Of a stretch of 33,214 bases of DNA, positions 8,266 through 16,035 are shown piece by piece. A program made the translations under genes and the position numbers. Source of the DNA: Myxococcales bacterium FL481 (GTDB lineage: Bacteria > Myxococcota_A > Polyangia > Nannocystales > Nannocystaceae); assembly GCA_006508105.1 (NCBI GenBank), contig QKPP01000180.1, positions 1 to 33,214 on the forward strand, written 5' to 3'. How positions within the stretch are numbered: the stretch's first letter is position 1; every line of letters starts with the position of its first letter. The notes under the pieces are model-generated. The model had not been told where the DNA came from. It saw nothing but the letters and a program-made list of their open reading frames with translations, and ran no database searches.

Positions 8266-9113
8266 CCCGTCATCGTCGATTTCGGCGTTTCGTCGACCGG
8301 TATCTCGTCGACGAGCTGCCCTTGCGGCATCACGCGGCGCTATTCGAACATCTGCGCGCGTGTGAGGAGTGCCGCGCTTACTACGACCGTTCGGTGGAGG
8401 CGCTACGGGTGCTCGAGGGGCAAACCGACTACACGACCGGCGAGCTTGACCGGGTCATGACCCGGCTGCTCGGGCCCGCTCCCGCTGAACCGGCGCCGGC
8501 GCGGCGCTGGCTCAGCTGGATGGGGTCGCTGGGTGCAGCGGCGGCCGTCACGTCCGCTTTGCTGTTGTGGCTTCGTCCCCCAGCCGACGACAGAAGCTTC
8601 GTCGCGCGCGGCCGGGACGACGACACGGCCTTCGGCGTGCAGGCCATGTGCGGAGAACCGCTGCGGACGGCCGATGATGGCTGCCGTCTGGATGAAACCC
8701 TGACCTTCGCGTACTGGGTGGACCCAGACCTCGCCGCCCAGCGCCACGTCGTGCTGTTTGGTGTCGACGAAGCCGGCGACCCGCTCTACTACGCACCCAC
8801 GCCAGTCGATGCCCCCCTGTTGGCATCACACGGCGCCTGGGAACCCGCCCAGTTCGCCGTGCGGCTCGCCGTCAATCACGATCCGGGCGCACTGCGGATC
8901 TACGGGCTACTCGCTCCCCCGCATGTCCGGCCAACCGTCGAACAAGTCGATGAGTGGGCCGCGGAGCTCGCTACGGCCACGCCCGCGACCCCCGGCGACA
9001 CGCCATGGTTTCGTCGCATCTCATCGACGGCGATGCAGGCCACATGTCCCGGCGAGCATGCCTGTCAAAGCGTTGAACTATCGATCCAGTTGAAAAACGA
9101 GGCTTCACCATGA
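8262..9113 (+). CDS. Transmembrane zinc-finger anti-sigma factor
   Basis: The ATG at 8262 overlaps the sigma-factor stop (ATGA), which favours it over the TTG at 8256 and indicates translational coupling. The 283-residue protein has an N-terminal zf-HC2-type zinc motif (H30-x3-C34-x2-C37), the hallmark of ZAS anti-sigma domains. One membrane span follows (about residues 86-104, with Arg-Arg-Trp before it and Arg after), then a domain of about 175 residues predicted outside the membrane. The outer domain has four cysteines and no family I recognise, and would be the sensing part. It overlaps the next gene, the caspase-like one, by another ATGA at 9110-9113. The likely role is holding the sigma factor until an envelope signal or proteolysis releases it. 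Confidence 0.85.
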   Translation: MTRHRRFRRFVDRYLVDELPLRHHAALFEHLRACEECRAYYDRSVEALRVLEGQTDYTTGELDRVMTRLLGPAPAEPAPARRWLSWMGSLGAAAAVTSALLLWLRPPADDRSFVARGRDDDTAFGVQAMCGEPLRTADDGCRLDETLTFAYWVDPDLAAQRHVVLFGVDEAGDPLYYAPTPVDAPLLASHGAWEPAQFAVRLAVNHDPGALRIYGLLAPPHVRPTVEQVDEWAAELATATPATPGDTPWFRRISSTAMQATCPGEHACQSVELSIQLKNEASP

Positions 9114-11587
9114 GTGCCCCCCGGCCCACGTGTTCCCCTTCTTCGTCTCGACCACATCGAGCTACCCCCTCTTGTTCCCGTGGCCACTCGTGGCGGGGGC
9201 ACGTTCACAGCGTTGTGGGTGGGCTGTTGGCCTTGGTCGCGCCCACCCAAGCCTCCGCAAGCGATCAAACTGCGACCCCAGCCCCTCACGTCGAACGCTT
9301 CGCGCTCGTCATCGGCAACAACAGCACATCGAGCCCCCAACAAGCCCCGCTGCGATTCGCCGACGACGATGCCGCCCGCATCGCCGAGGTGTTGCGCGAA
9401 GCGGGCACTGACGTCGAGTTGCTCACGACCTTCGATCGGGACAGTCAGCAGCTGTTTTCCGGCCTCGTCAATCAAGCCCAACAGCCCACGACCGACGCGG
9501 TGAAGACGGCGTACCGCCGGTTGCTCTCGCGCATGCGCCAGGCCAAATCACGGGGGCAGGTGGAGCTGACCATCTACTACTCGGGGCACGGCGACGTCGG
9601 CCCGGATGGTCGAGCCTTCCTCACCCTCGATGGTGGTCGACTGACCAAGCACGACCTCTTCAGCGGCATGTTGGCTCCATCGCCCGCCGACCACAATCAC
9701 CTGCTCATCGACGCATGCCGCAGCGAAGCGTTGGTCCTCTCCCGCGGCAAGGACTGGCGTCCCGATCGCAGCAGCGAAGACCTCAGCTTGGGCGTGCGTC
9801 AGTTCCTCGAGCGCGATCAACTCGCGAGCTACCCCAACACTGGCGTGGTGCTGGCGAGTTCGGCGGACCAAAAGACCCACGAGTGGGAGGTCTACCGCGG
9901 TGGCATCTTCACCCATCAGCTTGTCAGCGGTCTACGCGGTGCGGCCGATCTCAACGGCGACGGCAATGTGGAATACTCCGAAATCGGCGGGTTCGTGTCG
10001 GCCGCGAATCGCGGGGTCTCGGACCCCCGCGGCCGCCTCGATGTCGTAGTGCGAGCCCCCGCGGGCAATCAACGCGCTGCGCTGATCTCCCACGACGACA
10101 TCGGCGACGAGCGTGTGGCCTTGTTTGTGGGTAGCGATGTCAACCACTACGTGATCGAAGACCACCGAGGCGTTCGCGTTGCCGATCTGCGCCGAGGTGA
10201 CGCACACCCGACCTACGTCCGCCTGCCCGACGGCGACATCTTCATCACGCGACAAGGACAGACGGCCGGACGGGCCACGCGAAAGGAAGCCAAAATCGAC
10301 GAAGGCAACACTGGTGCCGTGGTGGTGCAAGAGCTCGCCTTTGCCAGCCCGCAACGGGCGTCTCGCGGACCGCTCGTCGACTCGCTCCGTGCCGGCTTGT
10401 TTCGCGTGGGGTACGGCCCCAGCTACTACGCCGGCTACACCGCGCAGCAAAACCTCCTCGGCATCGGCGAGCCCGATTGGGAGGTTCGCGTGTGGAAACG
10501 GGTCGACGGTGAACTCGTCGAAGTCACCCGCGTCAGTGGAGCCGATGGGCAGCCCCCCGTCGACAGCAGCGGGCCCCCGGCCGGCGAGTTCCCCGACTCC
10601 GAGGATTGCGACTGTACGGACGAGCAACTGGCCCGTGAGCTGGAGAGCATCGATGAGGACTTCGATTTCGACGAGGATGACGACGACGACTGGTCCTGGG
10701 ATCGGGCATGGGGTGCGCTGTCAGTTGGCCCGGTGTTCACGCCATTTGCCCCCGAAGGTGAGATTCGGCTCAACCCGTACCGAATCACTTCCAACCAGTT
10801 CTCGGGCGTCGGCGACTCCCGCTTCCAACGCGCTATTCGCGGTGGCGAGTTGCGTTGGTGGTTCTTCTCGGCCAAAGGCCACTCCGACTACCCGGGCGCA
10901 GAGGGCTACTTTCGCACGGGAATCACCCAAGGCAGCGCCGACTTCCTGCCGCAGGACGAAGACGCCCCCTTCGCCACGGACGAGCCCGTACGTCTTGAAT
11001 ACCTGACCGTCCCGCTATTCATCGGTGGTAACGCCTATCTATTCGACCGGTTTCCCGTTCGCCCGTTTTTGGGAGCGGGCGCTGGTTTTGACATACTACG
11101 CGTCGACTATACTCGCCACGAACGCAGCAACCTGACTGACGTCAGTGCTCGCATCGGGTTTGAACTGCATGCGGGAATCGACGCACGCATTACCAACTAC
11201 GTGGGCATCGTGGCGGAGGTCCGCCAACTGTGGAGTGCCCGTCGCAAGTTGCCCCACGTCCCCGACTTCTCCAACGAAGGCTTGACCATCGTCACCGCGA
11301 TCAAGTTCGGGTTCCCCTTGCATCCTCGACGCGGCCAAGTGAACCGTCGCTCGCACCGGGGCTCGACTCGCGGGCAGACGACCACGGTCCCGCCGGGGCC
11401 TCCGATGCCAGCTCCCCCTCCGGTCCCTCCTGAGCCTCCGGTCACCGCCCCGGGCCCCGTCGCGCCCGAACCACCAGTTGGCACCGCGCCTCCCGTGGGA
11501 CCCGAGTCGCCAACGCCCGCCACAACTCCCGCGCCGAATCCAGCGGACGACCCAAACTCCCCGACTGAGGCCGTCGAGCCGGAGTAG
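9110..11587 (+). CDS. Exported caspase-fold peptidase fused to outer-membrane-barrel-like domain
   Basis: This 825-residue protein begins with a long basic n-region and an Ala-rich hydrophobic segment ending A-S-A (~residue 50), which suggests Sec export. Residues ~62-310 form a C14 caspase-like domain with the catalytic pair His160 (Y-Y-S-G-H-G-D) and Cys203 (L-I-D-A-C-R-S). Inside its last third, residues 280-291 match a 12-residue EF-hand loop (D-L-N-G-D-G-N-V-E-Y-S-E), so calcium control is plausible. A linking region follows (~330-500), then an Asp/Glu run (~500-528). After that comes a beta-rich segment (~535-738) with alternating aromatic/glycine strands (G-A-G-A-G-F-D, V-G-I-V-A-E-V) resembling small outer-membrane barrels. 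A Pro-rich tail (~755-825) closes the protein. Its ATGA overlap with the anti-sigma gene ties it to that operon. The target is unknown. Confidence 0.85.
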   Translation: MSAPRPTCSPSSSRPHRATPSCSRGHSWRGHVHSVVGGLLALVAPTQASASDQTATPAPHVERFALVIGNNSTSSPQQAPLRFADDDAARIAEVLREAGTDVELLTTFDRDSQQLFSGLVNQAQQPTTDAVKTAYRRLLSRMRQAKSRGQVELTIYYSGHGDVGPDGRAFLTLDGGRLTKHDLFSGMLAPSPADHNHLLIDACRSEALVLSRGKDWRPDRSSEDLSLGVRQFLERDQLASYPNTGVVLASSADQKTHEWEVYRGGIFTHQLVSGLRGAADLNGDGNVEYSEIGGFVSAANRGVSDPRGRLDVVVRAPAGNQRAALISHDDIGDERVALFVGSDVNHYVIEDHRGVRVADLRRGDAHPTYVRLPDGDIFITRQGQTAGRATRKEAKIDEGNTGAVVVQELAFASPQRASRGPLVDSLRAGLFRVGYGPSYYAGYTAQQNLLGIGEPDWEVRVWKRVDGELVEVTRVSGADGQPPVDSSGPPAGEFPDSEDCDCTDEQLARELESIDEDFDFDEDDDDDWSWDRAWGALSVGPVFTPFAPEGEIRLNPYRITSNQFSGVGDSRFQRAIRGGELRWWFFSAKGHSDYPGAEGYFRTGITQGSADFLPQDEDAPFATDEPVRLEYLTVPLFIGGNAYLFDRFPVRPFLGAGAGFDILRVDYTRHERSNLTDVSARIGFELHAGIDARITNYVGIVAEVRQLWSARRKLPHVPDFSNEGLTIVTAIKFGFPLHPRRGQVNRRSHRGSTRGQTTTVPPGPPMPAPPPVPPEPPVTAPGPVAPEPPVGTAPPVGPESPTPATTPAPNPADDPNSPTEAVEPE

Positions 11588-11600
11588 GGGGTCGACACCG

Positions 11601-11625
11601 CGAGCCGACGGGGATCCCCGGCTCG
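11601..11625. terminator. Hairpin between convergent genes
   Basis: CGAGCC pairs with GGCTCG, and GGGG pairs with CCCC inside, with a 3-nt bulge (GAC) on one side. It sits 14 nt after the caspase-gene stop and before the convergent amidohydrolase stop, so it may end transcription from both sides. There is no T-run, so intrinsic termination is uncertain. Confidence 0.45.
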
Positions 11626-11700
11626 GTCGATCTTGCGGTGCAATGACGCTGATGGCGGCAGCGAGCCGCCGCGGTTGTCAACCGTCCCTGACGCGGCCCG

Positions 11701-13503
11701 TCACTTTTGGTACACGACCTTCCCGTTCACAATGGTGAACAACACCTGCGTCTCCAAGATCACGTGCGGCTCCACGGTCAACAGGTCTTGATCGAGCACC
11801 ACGATGTCCGCGAGCTTCCCCACTTCCAACGACCCCAGCTCGTGTTCGAGGAACGCCGCGTAGGCCGGGCCATTGGTATAACTACGAATCGCCTCCTCAC
11901 GCGTCATCCGCTGGTCGCCGTACCATCCACCGGCGGATTGAACCTGGTGATCCTGGCGGGTGATGGCCGCGTAGATGCCGTACAACGGTCGGTGACTCTC
12001 CACTGTGAAATCGGACCCGCTCGCGATGTGCACTCCGGCGTCGAGGAAACTCCGCCAGGGGCTAGCACTGCGATGACAGCGTTGTGGCCCCAGACGGTCG
12101 TGCATAAACCCCATGTCCGATGTGCAGTGAATCGGCTGGATGGAGGCGATCACCCCGAGCTTCGCGAATCGCGGGATATCAGTGGGTCGAACCACCTCGG
12201 CGTGCTCGCTGCGAAACCGGTGGTCGGCCACCGGCCGCTCCGCTAGGGCACGCTCCACGGCGTTGAGAAACTCAAAGTTCGCCTTGGGTCCGATCGAATG
12301 CGGGCAAACCTGCATGCCGGTCTCAAGCCCCGCCTTGGACACCTCGTACACGTGCTCGGGCGGCACCTCGAACACCCCCGTGTTATGCGGGTCGTCATCG
12401 TACGGTTCGAATAGCCGGGCCCCACGAGAGCCCAACGCGCCGTCGAAGAACATCTTGACGGACCGCACTTGAAGCATCTGCTCGCCGCCGTAGTTGAGCA
12501 CGCGATGCGACTTGAAGTACGCAACCGTCGCGTCGTACTCCAGTCGCGGGTTTTGCAGCATGACATTGCTTCGCATGGTCAGTTCGCCGCGGTCGACCAG
12601 CTGCTTGTAGATGCCGATGTGCTTGGGATCGGTACCGGCGTCGTGCCACCCGGTGAGGCCGACCTCGTTGGCGCGACGAGCCGCCAGTTTGTAGCGTTCT
12701 CGATAGTAATCGTCCGGCCGGTTCTCGGCTGGGAAGTGCTTTTTGATCAGGTTGTTCCCCATGTTCACGACGAAGCCGGTGGGTTCGCCATCGGGCTTGC
12801 GATGGATCTGCCCCCCGTAGGGGTCTGGCGTGTCTTTGGTGATCCCCGCGATATCAAGCGCTTTTTTGTTGGCAAACGCCGAGTTGCCGCCGTCTCGGTA
12901 CAAAAATACCGGGTTGTTCGGGGTCACGGCACTGACCCGATCATGCACCGGCAACGCCTTTCCCGGCCACCGGTTTTGATCCCACCCACCGCCGATGATC
13001 CACTCGCCAGGCGCGAGGGTCTTCGCTTTGTCGCCGAGCATCGTCACCATCTCGTCGAACGTTTTCGCGGCGCCCACATCGAAAAAGTCGTTGTTTTCGT
13101 CCCCACGTCCCAACGCGTAGGGATGGCAGTGGGCGTCGACCAACCCGGGGAGCACAAACTTTCCGTCCACCGCGAGCACCTGGGTCCCCTCGCCAACCCA
13201 TGGCTCGACCCCTCGATCGTCGCCGACATAGACGATGCGATTGCCGCGAATCGCCACCGACTCGGCGATGGAGAACGCGTCATCGACTGTGGCGACTTTG
13301 GCCCCGCGCAGGACCAACGTGGCCGGTGACGCCACGACGGGTGTCGCTGCGGTGGTCGTCGCCGACGGCGTGGAGATCCCGGCCCCCGGTGGCGTGGTGG
13401 GTCGCTCCGCCGCGCCGCGCTGACAGCCGCCCCAGGGCACCGTCGCGACGAGTGCAAGGCGAGAACAGACGCGAATCAGGAAGTCACGACGCTTCGACGG
13501 CAT
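11701..13503 (-). CDS. Exported YtcJ-like amidohydrolase
   Basis: This 600-residue metal-dependent hydrolase belongs to the amidohydrolase_3/YtcJ-like branch. Its N-terminus has a twin-arginine motif (S-K-R-R-D-F-L) and a hydrophobic stretch ending W-G-G-C at residue ~27, so it may be a Tat-exported lipoprotein. A Pro/Thr/Ala linker follows, then the typical start of the composite beta-sandwich (L-V-L-R-G-A-K-V-A-T-V). The metal motif D-A-H-C-H-P supplies the first HxH. Further expected positions are F-F-D-G-A-L-G-S-R-G, the S-E-H-A-E histidine and the A-S-G-S-D-F aspartate. The C-terminal sandwich ends L-G-S-L-E-V-G-K-L-A-D-I-V-V-L-D. Family members act on varied amides and formamides; the substrate cannot be named. 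It starts 10 nt after the stop of the broken gene upstream and may share its transcript. Confidence 0.9.
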   Translation of the reverse strand: MPSKRRDFLIRVCSRLALVATVPWGGCQRGAAERPTTPPGAGISTPSATTTAATPVVASPATLVLRGAKVATVDDAFSIAESVAIRGNRIVYVGDDRGVEPWVGEGTQVLAVDGKFVLPGLVDAHCHPYALGRGDENNDFFDVGAAKTFDEMVTMLGDKAKTLAPGEWIIGGGWDQNRWPGKALPVHDRVSAVTPNNPVFLYRDGGNSAFANKKALDIAGITKDTPDPYGGQIHRKPDGEPTGFVVNMGNNLIKKHFPAENRPDDYYRERYKLAARRANEVGLTGWHDAGTDPKHIGIYKQLVDRGELTMRSNVMLQNPRLEYDATVAYFKSHRVLNYGGEQMLQVRSVKMFFDGALGSRGARLFEPYDDDPHNTGVFEVPPEHVYEVSKAGLETGMQVCPHSIGPKANFEFLNAVERALAERPVADHRFRSEHAEVVRPTDIPRFAKLGVIASIQPIHCTSDMGFMHDRLGPQRCHRSASPWRSFLDAGVHIASGSDFTVESHRPLYGIYAAITRQDHQVQSAGGWYGDQRMTREEAIRSYTNGPAYAAFLEHELGSLEVGKLADIVVLDQDLLTVEPHVILETQVLFTIVNGKVVYQK

Positions 13504-13513
13504 GCGACCTGAG

Positions 13514-14029
13514 TTACCACAGCGCTGTCGTTAGCGCGCCCACCGGCCGCGATCCCCCGCGGGTACGTTGCTCCACCCCAAGCGGCGCCCCGCCGGTGGT
13601 CACGATCTGCTCCTCGTTCACCCCGTCCGCATCAAACGCCTCGATTTTGCTCTGCATTTTGCTCGGCGTGGCGGCCATGTCGGCGGGGCCCTTGGTGAAC
13701 CGGACCGGTTGACCCGGGCGACGACGAAGTTTTTGAGAAACGGGCTCTCGAATCCGCGCGCTTTGAGCTGTTTGACCGCACTGGCGACGCCGTCATCGAT
13801 CGCCAACAATCGCTGCGCCCACCCCTCACGCCGCGCCAACGCGCCTCGCAGCAGCGCCGACAAGAACCGATCGCAGCGCTTGGGAATCGATCGAGCTTGT
13901 CGAGGCCGCGTGAACGCGGCTGCACCGGCTTGCGACGAGGGCTGCGCTTGTTTGCGGTCTTCTTGGCGGTGGTCTTCTTTTCGCCCGACGGCGGGTCGAC
14001 TTCGACGGCTCCGAGCTGGCGTCCGACAT
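13514..14029 (-). pseudogene. Conserved small gene broken by apparent one-base losses
   Basis: Protein-like sequence runs through successive minus-strand frames. It starts M-S-D-A-S-S-E-P-S-K-S-T-R-R-R (ATG at 14029), passes through a Lys-rich stretch K-K-T-T-A-K-K-T-A-N-K and R-F-L-S-A-L-L-R-G-A-L, then R-L-L-A-I-D-D-G-V-A-S-A-V. Next comes F-V-V-A-R-V-N, and finally F-T-K-G-P-A-D-M to a TAA at 13514-13516. One added base near 13707/13708 would restore V-N-P-V-R-F-T-K-G; single added bases near 13870 and near 13980 would join the earlier pieces. The compound protein would be about 172 residues with a basic N-terminus. I cannot name the family. The breaks may be real decay or assembly errors. 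Confidence 0.55.
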
Positions 14030-14097
14030 GGCGCGCGAACGCTAGCACGCCCCCGCCGACCCACCCGACGGCGTGACGGGGCTCCGCCCGGCCCGGC

Positions 14098-14649
14098 TTA
14101 GCGAGCGTGGCTTCGCAAGGAGCCGATCATCGGCAAGTTGCGATACCGACCGGCGTAGTCGAGTCCGTACCCCACAACGAACGCATCCGGACACGGGAAC
14201 CCGACGTAGCGCACGGGTAGTGCCTGCGGCCCGGGCTTGTGCAACAACGCGCAGACCTCGAGCGAGGCCGGCCGCCGCGTGCGAAGATTGTCGAGCAGGT
14301 AGCGCATCGTCAACCCGGTGTCGACGATGTCCTCCACAACAAGGACGTGCTCTCCTTCGATCGAGCGCTCGAGATCCTTGGTGGTCCGCACGACGCCGGA
14401 AGACGCCGTATCGTCGCCATACGAGGACAAGCCCATGAAATCGACTCGCAGGGGCAAGTCGATGCTGCGCACCAAGTCGGCGAGAAACGGAAAGCAACCA
14501 CAAAGGATGCCCACAAGCAGCGGTGGCCGATCGGCGTAGTCTTGGGCGACTTGTTCCCCGAGCTCACGAACTCGCGCGGCGATCTGCTCGGCGGAGAACA
14601 AGACCTTGTCGAGGTCGCGGGCGAGCTCTAGCTGAGTGCGGCGCGTCAT
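14098..14649 (-). CDS. hpt: Hypoxanthine phosphoribosyltransferase
   Basis: This 183-residue enzyme converts hypoxanthine or guanine and PRPP to IMP or GMP in purine salvage. It carries the type I PRTase PRPP-binding loop V-L-V-V-E-D-I-V-D-T-G-L-T (~residues 102-114), the flexible-loop region with S-S-Y-G-D-D-T-A-S-S-G (~75-85), the purine-contact K-P (L-L-H-K-P) and V-G-Y-G-L-D-Y-A near the end. The length matches bacterial Hpt. Its ATG overlaps the stop of the upstream PLP-enzyme gene (ATGA at 14646-14649), so the two are translated from one mRNA, though the pairing makes no obvious metabolic sense. Cytoplasmic. Confidence 0.95.
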   Translation of the reverse strand: MTRRTQLELARDLDKVLFSAEQIAARVRELGEQVAQDYADRPPLLVGILCGCFPFLADLVRSIDLPLRVDFMGLSSYGDDTASSGVVRTTKDLERSIEGEHVLVVEDIVDTGLTMRYLLDNLRTRRPASLEVCALLHKPGPQALPVRYVGFPCPDAFVVGYGLDYAGRYRNLPMIGSLRSHAR

Positions 14650-15899
14650 GGCATCGTCTGATCGAGCGCGCCGATCAACCGGTCGACCTCGTCGGCCGAG
14701 TTGTAGTGCGCCATGCTGACCCGCACAATGCCATCGTTCGCGGTCAACCCAAGCCGCGCCACGGCCCGAGGCGCGTAGAAGTCCCCAAACCGCACGGCAA
14801 CCCCATGAGCGTCGAGTTTCGGGGTGACCGTCGACGACCGGTGGCCGTCGACAACGAACCCGACGATGGGCACGCGAACGGACGCGTCCGCGGGTTCCGG
14901 GCCGAGGATTCGAACCCCCTCCCGGCCGCGCAAGAACTCGAGCAAGGGCCCGACGAGGTCCTCCTCATGGCGACAGATCCGGTCGAAGACTGCCTCGAGG
15001 CGCCTGCGCGACGAGGGGAGATGCCCGAGCCCGTGATGATCGGCCAGTTTCTCCATGTAGTCCCAGGTGCCGGGCAGCGCCGCCGCCAACTCGTGGCTCA
15101 CCCCACCCGGTTCCAGCTTACGCGGCACTTCCTCGGCGCCGACGAAGAAGTGGTTCTCGTTACCGGCCGCCTGCAGGTGCTCTCGTTTGCCGTACAGCGC
15201 GGCCAGATGCGGGCCGAACACCTTGTAGGTGCTATAGGCGTAGAAATCGACATCGAGGCGTTTGACGTCGACAAAGCGATGGGGGGCATAGGCCACCCCA
15301 TCGACACACACGAGGGCCCCCGCCGCGTGCGCGAGCTCGACGATCGCGGGGACGTCCTCGATCGCCCCGATCACGTTGGAACAGTGGGTGAAGGCGACGA
15401 GTCGCGTGCGCGGGCCGAGCAACGGGGCCAGCGCAGCGGGGTCGAGGCGACCCGTGGCGCGGTCGAACGTCCAACGTTTGACCGCGATCCCGTGGCGCTC
15501 GAGCGCCAGCCAGGCGCCCACGTTGGCCTCGTGGTCGAGATCGGTGACCACCACCTCATCCCCGGGCCGCCAGTTCGCCGCGAGCGCGCGAGCCAGCCGC
15601 CGCAGGTTCACCGTGGTGGAGGGGCCCAGCACCACCTCGTCGACCTCCGCACCGAGCCACGTCGCCGCGGCGGCGTGGCCGTCGGCCACCAGGGCGGAGG
15701 CTCGCTGGGACAACGCGTACGAAGCCCCCAACTGCACTTGCAGCGTCGACATGTACTCGGTCACACGATCCACCACTGGCTGGGCCGTGACGCTGCCCCC
15801 CGCGTTGTCAAACAACGCCCACTCCGGCGAGAGCGCAGGAAAGCATCGGCGAGCAAACGCGACGTCGAAGCCGGTGTCGGTGTCGGTGTCGGTAGGCAT
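14646..15899 (-). CDS. Cysteine-desulfurase-like PLP enzyme lacking the catalytic Cys
   Basis: This 417-residue class V aminotransferase-fold protein fits the cysteine desulfurase-like group. PLP contacts are visible: D200 (V-C-V-D-G-V-A), a His in T-D-L-D-H-E-A-N, and the Schiff-base lysine K226 in Y-S-T-Y-K-V-F-G-P-H. The ending V-R-V-S-M-A-H-Y-N-S-A-D-E-V-D-R-L is typical of this branch. The loop that holds the catalytic cysteine in NifS/IscS/SufS (usually G-H-H-C-A) reads G-D-F-Y-A here, so a desulfurase reaction by the usual persulfide route is unlikely. The N-terminus carries a short T-D repeat. It overlaps hpt by 4 nt. The substrate is unknown. Confidence 0.88.
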   Translation of the reverse strand: MPTDTDTDTGFDVAFARRCFPALSPEWALFDNAGGSVTAQPVVDRVTEYMSTLQVQLGASYALSQRASALVADGHAAAATWLGAEVDEVVLGPSTTVNLRRLARALAANWRPGDEVVVTDLDHEANVGAWLALERHGIAVKRWTFDRATGRLDPAALAPLLGPRTRLVAFTHCSNVIGAIEDVPAIVELAHAAGALVCVDGVAYAPHRFVDVKRLDVDFYAYSTYKVFGPHLAALYGKREHLQAAGNENHFFVGAEEVPRKLEPGGVSHELAAALPGTWDYMEKLADHHGLGHLPSSRRRLEAVFDRICRHEEDLVGPLLEFLRGREGVRILGPEPADASVRVPIVGFVVDGHRSSTVTPKLDAHGVAVRFGDFYAPRAVARLGLTANDGIVRVSMAHYNSADEVDRLIGALDQTMP

Positions 15900-16035
15900 C
15901 GTGAAGTAGCCCGCCCACGATAGCAGCTGGTCGACCGGGGATGGGCCGTCCCACGCACCCAGTTCGCGGCTGCGACGACAACGGGCCCAACGCGAACCTC
16001 AAAGCGACCCCGCCGAGGCGCGATGTCGATCGGCG

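Noticed and set aside
12469..13329. 286-codon plus-strand frame inside the amidohydrolase gene
   Set aside because: It is antisense to a strongly supported amidohydrolase and shows no recognisable family.
14523..15923. 466-codon plus-strand frame over the PLP-enzyme gene
   Set aside because: It is antisense to a gene with all PLP-binding motifs in place; there is no domain in this frame.
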